A DNA stretch of 64,000 bases, taken from Pirellulales bacterium. Its GTDB lineage: Bacteria > Planctomycetota > Planctomycetia > Pirellulales > Thermoguttaceae. Under the pieces are notes generated by a model, which worked only from the letters and a program-made list of their open reading frames with translations, did not search any database and was not told where the DNA came from. A program made the position numbers and the translations under genes. The DNA lies in the NCBI GenBank assembly GCA_016936015.1, contig JAFGPV010000083.1, forward strand, positions 1-64,000, written 5' to 3'. Positions 17,371 to 25,968 of this stretch are shown here, piece by piece; position 1 is the first letter of the stretch, and every line of letters starts with the position of its first letter.

Positions 17371-19914
17371 ATGAAACGAGAACCGGCCAGTCAATTCACG
17401 CGGCGCGAGGCGCTAACGGTCGGGGCGGCGGCGGCCATGGGGGCGGCGATGCTGGGCGGCGGCGAAAAGGCCGTTGCGCAGAATGCGAAATCACAATCCG
17501 CCGCCGATCTGCAACCGGTGGGCTTCGGCGACTACGCCGGAGAGCGGCTCAGCCGGGTGGCCTTTCCCCTGGGCGGCATCGGCGCGGGAATGATCTGCCT
17601 GGAGGGGACCGGCGCGCTGTCGCATTTCTCCCTGCGGAACCGGCCCGACGTCTTCAACGAACCCTGCACGTTCGCCGCAGTCTCGATCGTCGGTGCGCCG
17701 CAGGCGGCCCGGGTGCTGGAAGGTCCTGTGCCCGGCTGGAAGCTCTTCGGGCAACGCGGCTCGGGCAACGGCGCGTCGGGGGCCTCGTTCGGGCTGCCCC
17801 GGTTCCGCGAGGCGCGGTTCCAGACGCGGTTCCCCTTCGCTACGGTCACGCTCCGCGACGAGGCGGTTCCGCTGGAGGTGGAGATCACCGGTTGGAGTCC
17901 CTTCGAGCCGGGCGATGCCGAATCCGCCAGCCTGCCGGCCGTGGCGTTGGAGTACCGCTTCACGAATCCCACCGCCTCGCCGGTCAAGGCCGTCTTCTCG
18001 TGGAACGCGCGGAACTTTATGGCGCTCGACAACCATCCGCAGGGCGTCCGCGCCGCGCCGGGCGGTTTTACGTTCTGGTGCGGGCCGGGCGAGAACGCGC
18101 CCTGGGACGAGGGCGCTCTCTCCGCCACGGTCGACGATCCCGGGGTGAAGGTCAATCACGTCTGGTTCCGCGGCGGCTGGTTCGATCCGCTGACGATGGC
18201 CTGGAAGGACGTCGAGTCGGGCGCCTGCTACGAGCGGCCGCCCGTGACCGAAGGCCAGGCCTCGCCCGGGGCGTCGCTCTTCGTGCCGATCACGCTCGCC
18301 CCCGGCGCATCGAAAACCGTTACGCTGCGGCTGGCGTGGTACGTGGGGAAATCGAATCTCCGCTTCGGCCGAGATCCCGAGGGGACGAAATTCGAGGGGA
18401 CCTACAGCCCCTGGTATTCCGGCCGGTTCAAAGACGTCGACGAGGTGACGGCCTACTGGCGCGACAACTTTAACGGACTCCGGGAAAAGACGAAGCGGTT
18501 CAGCGACTGCTTTTACGATACGACCCTGCCGCCGGAGGTCGTCAACGCCGTGGCCGCCAACATGACGATCCTCAAGTCGCCCACGGTGCTCCGTCAGGCC
18601 GACGGCCGGGTTTGGGCCTGGGAAGGCTGCTGCGACTGCGGCGGCTGCTGCGCCGGCTCCTGCACGCACGTCTGGAACTACGCCCAGGCCATGCCGCACC
18701 TGTTTCCCGAGCTGGAGCGGACGCTGCGGGAGACGGAGTTCGGCCCCTCGCAGGACGACCGCGGACACCAACAGTTCCGCAGCGCGCTGCCCATCCGGCC
18801 GCTGGTCCACGACTTCCACGCCGCCTCCGACGGCCAGTTGGGCGGCATCATGAAAATCCACCGCGACTGGCGGATCAGCGGCGATACGGCCTGGCTCCGC
18901 AAGCTCTGGCCCAAGGTCAAGGCCAGCCTCGACTACTGCATCCGAACCTGGGATCCCGGCCACAAGGGCTGGCTGGAAGAGCCGCACCACAACACCTACG
19001 ACATCGAGTTCTGGGGCCCCGACGGCATGTGCACCAGCTTCTACCTCGGCGCCCTGAAGGCCGCCGTCCGCATGGGCGAGGCCCTCAAGGAGGACGTCTC
19101 CGAATATGCCGCCCTCCTCGAAAAGGGCGTCCGCCGCATGGAAGAAGAACTCTTCGACGGCGAATACTTCATCCAGAAAATCGAGTGGAAGAACCTCCGG
19201 GCGAAAAATCCCCTGGAGGCCAACAGCATGGTCGGCGCGTATTCGCCCGAGGCCCAGGAACTGTTGCAGAAGGAAGGCCCCAAGTATCAATACGGCAAGG
19301 GCTGCCTCTCCGACGGCGTGCTCGGCGCGTGGATGGCCCTGGTCTGCGGCGTCGGCGACTTGGTCGATTCCAAAAAAATCGCCAGCCATCTGAAGTCGAT
19401 CCACAAGTACAACCTCAAGCCGGACCTGTCGGCCCACGCCAACCCGCAACGGCCGACCTTCGCCTGCGGCGACGAGGGCGGCACGCTGTTGTGCACCTGG
19501 CCCAAGGGCGGACAGCTCTCGCTGCCGTTCGTCTACTCGGACGAGGTCTGGACCGGCATCGAGTACCAGGCCGCCTCGCACATGATGCTGCTGGGTTTGG
19601 TCGAGGAGGGACTCGACGTCGTCCGCGCCTGCCGCGACCGCTACGACGGCCGGATCCGCAATCCGTTCAACGAATACGAGTGCGGCCACTGGTACGCCCG
19701 GGCGATGGCGAGCTACGCCCTGCTGCAAGGCTTAAGCGGCGCCCGCTACGACGCCGTCGACAAGGTCCTCTACCTCAAGCCCAACCTCCCCGGCGACTTC
19801 CGCTGCTTCCTCAGCACGGCCACCGGCTACGGCACCGTCGGCGTCAAGGACGGCAAACCCTTCCTCGACGTGAAGTCCGGCGCCATCGACGTCAAGGAAA
19901 TCCGCCCGGCGTAA
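17371..19914 (+). CDS. Tat-exported GH116-type glycosidase (DUF608)
   Basis: This 847-residue protein belongs to the non-lysosomal glucosylceramidase/GH116 beta-glycosidase group. The ATG at 17371 gives a twin-arginine leader (FTRREALTVGAAAAMG), implying folded export. The N-terminal beta domain starts at LSRVAFPLGGIGAGMICLEG, a hallmark of the family. The catalytic (alpha/alpha)6 domain includes GCCAGSCTHVWNYAQAMPHL and the downstream HNTYDIEFWGPDG and NPFNEYECGHWYARAMASYA motifs, which carry the acidic residues expected of the active site. Substrates in the family include beta-glucosides and beta-xylosides; the exact one cannot be told. A possible in-frame start lies further upstream inside the repeat but is unlikely. 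Confidence 0.92.
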   Translation: MKREPASQFTRREALTVGAAAAMGAAMLGGGEKAVAQNAKSQSAADLQPVGFGDYAGERLSRVAFPLGGIGAGMICLEGTGALSHFSLRNRPDVFNEPCTFAAVSIVGAPQAARVLEGPVPGWKLFGQRGSGNGASGASFGLPRFREARFQTRFPFATVTLRDEAVPLEVEITGWSPFEPGDAESASLPAVALEYRFTNPTASPVKAVFSWNARNFMALDNHPQGVRAAPGGFTFWCGPGENAPWDEGALSATVDDPGVKVNHVWFRGGWFDPLTMAWKDVESGACYERPPVTEGQASPGASLFVPITLAPGASKTVTLRLAWYVGKSNLRFGRDPEGTKFEGTYSPWYSGRFKDVDEVTAYWRDNFNGLREKTKRFSDCFYDTTLPPEVVNAVAANMTILKSPTVLRQADGRVWAWEGCCDCGGCCAGSCTHVWNYAQAMPHLFPELERTLRETEFGPSQDDRGHQQFRSALPIRPLVHDFHAASDGQLGGIMKIHRDWRISGDTAWLRKLWPKVKASLDYCIRTWDPGHKGWLEEPHHNTYDIEFWGPDGMCTSFYLGALKAAVRMGEALKEDVSEYAALLEKGVRRMEEELFDGEYFIQKIEWKNLRAKNPLEANSMVGAYSPEAQELLQKEGPKYQYGKGCLSDGVLGAWMALVCGVGDLVDSKKIASHLKSIHKYNLKPDLSAHANPQRPTFACGDEGGTLLCTWPKGGQLSLPFVYSDEVWTGIEYQAASHMMLLGLVEEGLDVVRACRDRYDGRIRNPFNEYECGHWYARAMASYALLQGLSGARYDAVDKVLYLKPNLPGDFRCFLSTATGYGTVGVKDGKPFLDVKSGAIDVKEIRPA

Positions 19915-19972
19915 CAAGCTGCCCTCGACAGTCAGAGCCGGGGCGTGTCGCCCCGGACTTCAACGCGCACAT

Positions 19973-20450
19973 CAGAGCCGGGGCGTGTCGCCCCGGCATC
20001 GGTGCGGCGTGAGCATTGGAAAACATTACGCTCCCAACAAAAGTCCCCACAAAGCGTCCGTCAATAGCCAGGCGGCGTCAGCCCTGATTGTGATGCGGGG
20101 TGTTTTTCTTACGCCCGTTCAACGGGCGTTGCCCGCCGAAGGCGGTATTAGCCCCGATGTTTACATCGGGTGGCAACGTCCCTCGCCCTATTCTGATACC
20201 CCCAAGTTCCTCACCCCCGCCGCCGCTTAAGCGGCGGCGGGGGTGAGGAACTGGGAAGGAAAAAATCGTTGCCTCATTCGACCCGTGCTCAAGCACAGGC
20301 CTATGACCACCTGCGTGGACAAGGATCGTAAACGATCCTCAGAAAAATGTTGGTAAACCTAAGGTGTTTACGCCGGCTTTTTGAATATCGCCCCTCCCCC
20401 CACCCCAGCCACAAAGCAGCGCACCCCAAAGCCCAGGCCGCAGGCCCGGG
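19973..20450. repeat. Composite structured repeat, copy 1
   Basis: This block of about 480 bases begins with a family-D palindrome (CAGAGCCGGGGCGTGTCGCC; a second unit sits just before it at 19933-19957). It continues through several nested hairpins: ACGCCCGTTCAACGGGCGTT, CCGCCGAAGGCGG, a long GC stem around CCGCCGCTTAAGCGGCGG, and GGATCGTAAACGATCC. It ends in a C-rich stretch at about 20390-20450. The most conserved core is 20280-20400. The second copy lies in the same orientation at 22618-23077. No protein is encoded. It could be a MITE-like element or a structured RNA. Confidence 0.88.
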
Positions 20451-20572
20451 GTGTCGAGAGATTGGACCTCTGCGATTTTTCGGCACATTTTTCAATTGCC
20501 ATATTTTTCGGGAATTGATATCTTACGGGAGGAGGAGAGATTCTCGGGCTTTCCCAAAGTGCGGGTCTTTTC

Positions 20573-21652
20573 ATGTATCCGTGTTTCAGCCTCTCGTTGA
20601 TGGTGACGCACGCCTGCAACCTGCGGTGCGACTATTGCTACACCGGCAGGAAGTCGGACTCCGCTATGAGTGCGGAGGTCAGCCGGGCCGCGATCGACCG
20701 GGCACTGCGTTCGATCGAACGAGATGGGATGTTCGAACTGGTTTTTTTCGGCGGGGAACCTTTATTCGAGGCGGACCTGATTGCCGATCTTATTGAATAT
20801 GCCAAGCGGCAGTGCCGTGCCGGGGGATACGCTTTGCACGTCCACCTGACGACCAACGGCACGCTTTCTTCGGGCGCCGCCTGGACGATCCTGACCCGTC
20901 CCGAGATCACGGTCCACGTCAGCCACGACGGTCTGCCGGAGGTCCACGACCGGCACCGGCGGACGGCGGACGGCCGCGGAACGTCCGAGGCCGTCTTGGC
21001 AACGCTTGCCCGGCTCCAGAAAAGCCGCAACGACGGGGGAGTCGTGATGGTGCTGCGCCCCGATACGGTCGAATCGTTCAGCCAGGGGATCCGCTTCCTC
21101 CGCGGGCACGGCGTCCGGCAGATCACACCGACGCTCGATCTGTGGACCCGATGGTCTCCGGAGGACGCCGCCCGGTTGGAAACGGCCTTGGTCCGCGCCG
21201 CCGACGTATGGCGGGAGGGATTGCCAGAGTGCGGCGTCAGTTGGTTCGACGAGAAGGCGGCCCGGCTGGCCGGCTTTCCGCCGGCCCTGACGGCCCGGTG
21301 CGGCTTCGGCGACGGCGAAGTGGCTGTGGCCCCTTCCGGCAACCTCTATCCGTGCGAACGGCTCATCGGCGAAGACCTGCCCGACAACCCGATGCGGCTG
21401 CCGGGAAGCGCCCTGGAGGATACGGCCTTTCCTCCCCAACCCGCGCCGGGGCGGAACAATGAGGCCTGTACTGCCTGCGGAATCCAATCGCAGTGCAATA
21501 CGACCTGCCGCTGTGCCAACTACGTCCGCACCGGCGACGTCCGGCGGCCGGATGGGCTGCTCTGCCTGCTCGACCGCGTCCTCTATCGGGAAACCGCCCG
21601 GATCCTCGACCGCTTGCCCTTAATCGAGCTTGAAGCAAAGTCCGTTACGTAA
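20573..21652 (+). CDS. Radical SAM/SPASM enzyme
   Basis: This 359-residue protein has the radical SAM cluster motif CNLRCDYC (Cys15, Cys19, Cys22) in VTHACNLRCDYCYTGR. The glycine-rich FFGGEPLFE motif near residue 60 contacts SAM. A C-terminal SPASM-type region (NLYPCERLIGE, then ACTACGIQSQCNTTCRCANY) would bind extra iron-sulfur clusters. Enzymes of this build mature peptides, forming crosslinks such as thioethers, or activate sulfatases. The sulfatase-activating subfamily (AtsB/anSME) is a genuine alternative, since sulfatases occur in this window, but neither is adjacent. The neighbours are a small Cys-rich membrane protein (31 bases on) and a signal peptidase, which suggests modification and processing of a secreted or membrane peptide. 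Confidence 0.9.
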   Translation: MYPCFSLSLMVTHACNLRCDYCYTGRKSDSAMSAEVSRAAIDRALRSIERDGMFELVFFGGEPLFEADLIADLIEYAKRQCRAGGYALHVHLTTNGTLSSGAAWTILTRPEITVHVSHDGLPEVHDRHRRTADGRGTSEAVLATLARLQKSRNDGGVVMVLRPDTVESFSQGIRFLRGHGVRQITPTLDLWTRWSPEDAARLETALVRAADVWREGLPECGVSWFDEKAARLAGFPPALTARCGFGDGEVAVAPSGNLYPCERLIGEDLPDNPMRLPGSALEDTAFPPQPAPGRNNEACTACGIQSQCNTTCRCANYVRTGDVRRPDGLLCLLDRVLYRETARILDRLPLIELEAKSVT

Positions 21653-21682
21653 TAATCCATTTCTTATTCAAGGAGATCAGTC

Positions 21683-21988
21683 ATGTCCAACGAAGAACCG
21701 CTCATGCCGGATGAAAATCCCGCCCTGCAACCTGCCGAGGAAGAGCAGCTCCCGGATCCCAACGGGCCTCCCCAACCGGTCAAAGGCCCCTCCCCAATCC
21801 GCAGCGCCGTGACCGCGGTCGTCTGCCTGATGATCGGAGGCACGTTGTTCACCATGTGCAGCATCGAGTGCTGTCCGTGCATGGGCGCTACCCGATCGTC
21901 GAAGCTGGAGTGGCAGAAACGCCAACAGCAGATCCAGCAGGCCTGGGAGGAAGATCAGAAATCGTCCTCGGAAAACGCCGGTGGGTAA
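21683..21988 (+). CDS. Small single-pass membrane protein with CSIECCPC motif
   Basis: This 101-residue protein starts at an ATG eight bases after AAGGAG. It has three parts: an acidic, Pro-rich N-terminal tail (residues 1-38); one membrane helix (IRSAVTAVVCLMIGGTLFTM, 39-58); and directly after it a Cys cluster, CSIECCPCMG (59-68), followed by a charged helical tail (LEWQKRQQQIQQAWEEDQ). I know no family with this layout. Its position between a radical SAM/SPASM gene and a signal peptidase gene makes it a candidate substrate or scaffold of the enzyme, which is inference only. The stop codon lies 10 bases before the next ATG, so the genes are probably translated together. Confidence 0.85.
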   Translation: MSNEEPLMPDENPALQPAEEEQLPDPNGPPQPVKGPSPIRSAVTAVVCLMIGGTLFTMCSIECCPCMGATRSSKLEWQKRQQQIQQAWEEDQKSSSENAGG

Positions 21989-21998
21989 GGCGACGGAA

Positions 21999-22571
21999 AT
22001 GAGCGATCCACCCAAACAAACGCGATTCGTCCGGAAGATGCTCCGCTGGACATTCCGCCTGGCGGAGCACGCCCTTGCGCTGTTCGGCCTGCTGACCCTC
22101 GTCTATTGGCTTTGTTTCAATTATTCGCACGTCATCTCTCCCTCCATGCAACCGACGTTGCGGGGAGACCGCGAGGTGTCCGACGGCGTTCTGACCGAAC
22201 GGGTCAGTTACTGGTTCCGCCATCCGCGGCGGTGGGAGGTCGTCGCCTACCATACCCCGGAAAGAAATCTCGTGATGAAGCGGGTGATCGGCCTGCCCGG
22301 CGAAAAAGTGCAGATGCTTCGCAAAGGGCGGATCTTCATCGACGGAAAAGAGACGCCTCCGCCGCCCGAGCTGGATTTCCTGCAATACTTTCCCTATGGA
22401 AATCTCATCTGCGAGAAAACCGTCGACTGCGGCGCCGGCTACTACGTCCTGGGAGACGACTCCCGCGACTCGGACGACAGCCGCTACAACGGTCCCGTCA
22501 AACCGCAATCCATCGTCGGCCGGGCGTGGCTCATCCTCAGCCCCGGCAGCCGCCGGGGATTTATCAAATAA
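21999..22571 (+). CDS. lepB: Signal peptidase I (S26 family)
   Basis: This 190-residue type I signal peptidase removes signal peptides at the outer face of the inner membrane. One N-terminal membrane anchor (HALALFGLLTLVYWLCF) precedes the catalytic site. The nucleophile is Ser49 in VISPSMQPTL. The general base is Lys94 in NLVMKRVIGLPGE. The conserved GYYVLGDDSRDSDDSRYNG box is present near residues 147-165. It is shorter than E. coli LepB, as is usual for second copies. The start at 21999 (MSDPPKQ) is chosen over a GTG at 21981 that overlaps the upstream stop codon. Placement after the Cys-rich membrane protein suggests a dedicated processing role. Confidence 0.92.
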   Translation: MSDPPKQTRFVRKMLRWTFRLAEHALALFGLLTLVYWLCFNYSHVISPSMQPTLRGDREVSDGVLTERVSYWFRHPRRWEVVAYHTPERNLVMKRVIGLPGEKVQMLRKGRIFIDGKETPPPPELDFLQYFPYGNLICEKTVDCGAGYYVLGDDSRDSDDSRYNGPVKPQSIVGRAWLILSPGSRRGFIK

Positions 22572-22617
22572 CGTCCTCGCCATTGAGGATCTGATGAAAC
22601 ATGTCGCACGAGCACGT

Positions 22618-23077
22618 CAGAGCCGGGGCGCGTCGTCCCGGCTTTTGTAACAGGTGGTCGTTGAAAAACACCCTGCTCCCGGAAGAGGTCGCAACGGTAC
22701 ATTATCCCTGATTGCTGTACGGATCTTTTTCTTACGCCCGTTCAACGGGCGTTGTCCGCCGAAGGCGGTGTTAGGCCCGGTCGTTTACGCCGGGTTCTCG
22801 GATACCGCTCCCACTCGATCTTCCTCTATCCTCTCCTCCCCCGCCGCCTTCGGCGGCGGGGGAGGAGAGGATGAATAAATCACCTATGCCTCTCGACCCG
22901 TGCTCAAGCACGGGCCTGTGACCACCTGCGTGGACAAGGATCGTAAACGATCCTCAGAAAAATGTTGGTAAACCTAAGGCGTTTACGCCGGCTTCTTGAA
23001 TATCGCCCCTCCCCCCTCCCCAGCCGCGAAGCGGCGCGCCGCGACAGCCCAGGCCGCAGCGCAGCGAAGGCCTGGGA
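22618..23077. repeat. Composite structured repeat, copy 2
   Basis: This is the same order of hairpins as copy 1: a family-D palindrome, ACGCCCGTTCAACGGGCGTT, CCGCCGAAGGCGG, a 20-base GC stem (CTCTCCTCCCCCGCCGCC), a CGTGCTCAAGCACG stem and GGATCGTAAACGATCC. The stretch 22895-23016 is nearly identical to 20280-20400, while other parts have diverged with compensating changes in stems. It ends with a CCCAGGCC...GGCCTGGG hairpin. With copy 1 it brackets the radical SAM module as direct repeats. Confidence 0.88.
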
Positions 23078-23197
23078 AAACGCCAACAGTTGTCTTCCGG
23101 CGAAAAACTTGACGAGTCCGTCCTCAAACGCAAGAATAACGTGATAATCGACCGCATTTCCGCGGTCGAATAGCTGTCAGCCGACAGATCGCGTCCC

Positions 23198-23602
23198 GTG
23201 AATCGAATCCTTCCATTCATTCTGTTGACCATAATAACCGGATGCGTAAGAGCACCTTCCGGCATCATTGATCGGTTTGGCACTTTTGCCTCGCCGGATC
23301 AACGATTCGCTTTGGTCATCTCCAAGAAGGAAAAGTCGATTGTCGCATTTACTGTTTCGTCGGCCAATAATGGTCGTATTCTCTATTCCGACCGCATTGG
23401 CTCTGACGCGCAGCGGTGGTGCTTTTACTGGGATGAACAGGGACGGCTCTGGGCTTACAGCAGCGATACTGGCTATTTTCGTGTCATCACGTTCCGACCT
23501 GACGGCACGGTTTCAAAATCAGAGGTGGACAAGAACACCCAGATTCCCAAGCCTGTTTATGAGTTTTTACCCAGCAGCATGAAGCGGAACTGGAGTATCT
23601 GA
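23198..23602 (+). CDS. Putative lipoprotein
   Basis: This 134-residue protein starts with GTG at 23198. It has a short leader and the lipobox ITGC (MNRILPFILLTIITGC), so it should be lipid-anchored after export. The rest is beta-rich (FALVISKKEKSIVAFTV, WCFYWDEQGRLWAYSSDTGY) with no domain I recognise; the pattern suggests a small beta-propeller-like or cystatin-like fold. The gene sits just after the second composite repeat and may not belong to the module before it. Base composition is lower in GC than its neighbours, which hints at acquisition. Confidence 0.7.
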   Translation: MNRILPFILLTIITGCVRAPSGIIDRFGTFASPDQRFALVISKKEKSIVAFTVSSANNGRILYSDRIGSDAQRWCFYWDEQGRLWAYSSDTGYFRVITFRPDGTVSKSEVDKNTQIPKPVYEFLPSSMKRNWSI

Positions 23603-24330
23603 GTCAGTGCAATCTCGACTAACCAGACGTTGCAGCAAACGCGAGCCGGCCGTGTTGCCTAAGAGACCGATGGTAATAAATCCGCTCCCCCCACCATCCG
23701 CCCAGTGGCCCGAAAATACCCTTGCAAATCGGCCACGCTTTGCTATAATGTACATTAGTTCATTATAGCTCCTTGGCAATTCGATCCAAAACCATTCTCG
23801 CTGCGTGGAAAATATGCGCCGCGAGGGTCGCCCGGCTCCCGCCGCTTTCGACGGGAAGGGACGGCCCCACAATAAAAAACGTGGATTTTTCCATTTTTGC
23901 TGTACAACGGCCTCCCCAAAAGAACCAAAAAAACCACCCGGCTGGGGACCCGACCGTGAATATTTCGACTTCTGATGACCAACTCCCCGTGCCGTCGATT
24001 TCCGATCAGTGTCGATCAGCGGAGATGAGTGTTCCTTTGCTTTTTGAAGAAAAGAACACGGATTACCGCTAATCTCCACGAATCAAAACCGTTCCCGCCG
24101 CGAATTGCCCGTTGAACACATTCGCTGACAACTGCCGATACCAAGACACCGAGGATTTGTTCAAATTCCGTAAGCGTTCCCGCCCGATTCACCGTGATAT
24201 CACTCCCCTGCCGCAGGCTGGCCGGATCATCGGAAGATCCGCTCGAAGCGTTGCCGGGGACCCTTTCCTTGGGACTTCCGCTCTGCTATAAGTGGAGTCC
24301 CTTGTCACACCTATCTCAGGAGTTCTGCGA
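23603..24330. other. Long non-coding gap between a lipoprotein gene and pyrE
   Basis: This 728-base gap has no open frame with protein-like features on either strand. It contains one strong promoter-like sequence (23722-23749) and, near its end, a possible pyrE promoter with an extended -10 element TGCTATAAG (24284-24292). The middle has mixed composition and may be decayed DNA. Confidence 0.5.
23722..23749 (+). promoter_or_regulatory. Sigma-70-like promoter with extended -10, no gene downstream
   Basis: TTGCAA is followed after 16 bases by TATAAT, and the -10 hexamer is preceded by TGC, an extended -10. This is among the best promoter matches in the window. No convincing coding sequence follows for about 580 bases. 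Confidence 0.55.
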
Positions 24331-24897
24331 ATGTACGACCGCGAGGCGCTCATCGCTCTGGTTCGGGTCAAGGCCTTGAAATTCGGGCGGTTCACCCTGA
24401 CATCCGGAAAAAAGGCCAGCTATTACCTGGACGGCAAGCAGATTACGCTCGATCCGTTCGGGGCCAAACACGTGGCCGAGGGGATTTTGGACGTGCTGGC
24501 GGGCGACGAGATGCCCCAGGCCGTGGGGGGGATGTCGATCGGCGCCGATCCGATCATCGCGTCCGTGGTGGTGATGTCGGCCATCCGCGGCACGCCGCTG
24601 GTCGGCTTCCTCGTCCGCAGGGAACCCAAGAAACACGGCACCAACCAGTGTATCGAAGGACCGGTCAAGCCCGGCGATGCCGTGGTCATCGTCGAGGACG
24701 TGGTCACCACCGGCGGCTCCTCGCTGGCGGCCATCGAGCGGGCGGAGGCCTTCGGGCTGAAGGTCCAACGGATCATCGCGGTGATCGACCGCAAGGAGGG
24801 CGGCGCCGAAGAGTTCGCCCGCCGCGGCTACCGCTTCGACAGCCTGCTGACGATCGGCGATTTCGGCATCGAGCCGCCGGAGGACTGTGAGGATTGA
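24331..24897 (+). CDS. pyrE: Orotate phosphoribosyltransferase
   Basis: PyrE joins orotate to PRPP, giving orotidine 5'-phosphate in de novo pyrimidine synthesis. The 188-residue protein starts at the ATG at 24331, eight bases after CAGGAG. Family signatures are LTSGKKASYYLDGK near residues 22-35, the basic loop RREPKKHGT (residues 95-103) and the PRPP-binding motif VVIVEDVVTTGGSSL (residues 116-130). Length and motifs are normal, so it should be active in the cytoplasm. It is followed after about 70 bases by a phosphatase-family gene on the same strand. Confidence 0.95.
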   Translation: MYDREALIALVRVKALKFGRFTLTSGKKASYYLDGKQITLDPFGAKHVAEGILDVLAGDEMPQAVGGMSIGADPIIASVVVMSAIRGTPLVGFLVRREPKKHGTNQCIEGPVKPGDAVVIVEDVVTTGGSSLAAIERAEAFGLKVQRIIAVIDRKEGGAEEFARRGYRFDSLLTIGDFGIEPPEDCED

Positions 24898-24964
24898 AGC
24901 CGCTTGCGGCTTCGCAAAATGCCGAAGGACGAAATCCGAATGCAAAAAGAATGACAAATGTCAA

Positions 24965-25819
24965 ATGACGAATGACAAAGAAACCAATTCCCAATCCCCA
25001 ATCCCCAATCCCTCCTCGTCCGACGTCTCGCAGCGTCTGGAGGTCGCTCTCGACGCGGCCCGGCGGGCGGGAAACGTCACCCTTGAGTATTTCCGCAGCG
25101 ACGATCTGGCCGTCGAGCGGAAGGACGACGACTCGCCGGTGACGATGGCCGACCGCCGGTCGGAAGAGACGCTCCGCGGCCGGATTGCGGAGGCCTTCCC
25201 GCAGGACGGCATCCTAGGCGAGGAATTTCCCGAGCAGCCGGGCAGCAGCGGCTACCGCTGGATCATCGATCCGATCGACGGAACGAAATCGTTCATCCAC
25301 GGCGTGCCGCTCTACGGCGTGCTGATCGGCGTGGAGTACAAAGGCCGTTGCGTGCTGGGCGTAATCCGCATTCCCGCCCTGGACGAATGCGTTTATGCGG
25401 ACCGGGGCGGCGGCGCTTGGTATCAAGCGGGTAATCAACCGCCAAGACCCGCCCGGGTCTCGAAGCGGGAGCCGCTTGCCAAGGCCCTGTTCGTGACCAG
25501 CGAGGTGGCCACTTTCGACGAGACCGGTAGCCGGCCGCTCTACGACCGTTTGCAGGCCGCCACACGACTAACCCGCACCTGGGGCGACTGCTACGGCTAC
25601 CTGATGGTCGCCACCGGCCGGGCCGACCTGATGATCGACCCGGTGGTCAAGCCCTGGGACGCCGCCGCCCTGCTGCCGATCCTCGAAGAGGCCGGCGGCA
25701 CGTTGACCGACTGGAACGGCCGGCCCGACATCTACACCGGCAACGCCGTGGCCACCAACGGGCTGATCTACACGGAGGTGATGCGGATCATGCAGGAACG
25801 ATCCAATCCGACGAGATAA
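24965..25819 (+). CDS. Inositol monophosphatase-family phosphatase (histidinol-phosphatase-like)
   Basis: This Mg-dependent phosphatase shows the metal-binding motif WIIDPIDGTKSFIHGVPLYG and the C-terminal motif KPWDAAALLPILEEAGGTL. The early LGEEFPEQ segment supplies a further metal-ligand Glu. The FIHG variant after DGTKS is typical of HisN-type histidinol-phosphatases, but inositol-1-phosphatase or 3'-nucleotidase activity cannot be excluded. The N terminus is uncertain. The frame is open further upstream through ATG- and AATGAC-rich repeats (24900-25010) that look like interspersed repeat DNA, so part of the leader MTNDKETNSQSPIPNPS is probably repeat-derived. The conserved domain starts near SQRLEVALDAARRAG. 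Confidence 0.88.
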   Translation: MTNDKETNSQSPIPNPSSSDVSQRLEVALDAARRAGNVTLEYFRSDDLAVERKDDDSPVTMADRRSEETLRGRIAEAFPQDGILGEEFPEQPGSSGYRWIIDPIDGTKSFIHGVPLYGVLIGVEYKGRCVLGVIRIPALDECVYADRGGGAWYQAGNQPPRPARVSKREPLAKALFVTSEVATFDETGSRPLYDRLQAATRLTRTWGDCYGYLMVATGRADLMIDPVVKPWDAAALLPILEEAGGTLTDWNGRPDIYTGNAVATNGLIYTEVMRIMQERSNPTR

Positions 25820-25968
25820 GGCGCGGAGTAGATGACGAATGACGAAGTCCGAATGACGAAAGGAGTCCGAATGTCAAATGACGAAATCCGACATGACTCC
25901 TCTTCCGGATATCATCTTTTTCATTTGTCATTAAATCATTTGGCATTCCTCCGTCATCCGTTCTTTCC
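25820..25968. repeat. AATGACGAA-type short direct repeats
   Basis: Several units of GAATGACGAA and ATGTCAAATGACGAAATCCG, with a partial inverted copy (TTTGTCATTAAATCATTTGG), lie after the phosphatase gene. They match the repeats at its 5' end, so the gene is bracketed by them. Confidence 0.6.

Noticed and set aside
17491-19728. A 745-codon antisense frame opposite the GH116-type glycosidase
   Set aside because: The sense strand encodes a clear Tat-exported GH116 protein; the antisense product has no recognisable motif.
19972-23077. CRISPR array or integron cassette array
   Set aside because: The repeats are only two, long and internally structured; there are no regular spacers, attC-like series, Cas or integrase genes.
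23567-24079. A possible 170-residue minus-strand protein in the lipoprotein-pyrE gap
   Set aside because: It overlaps the lipoprotein end, has no ribosome site or conserved-looking segment, and its composition is irregular.
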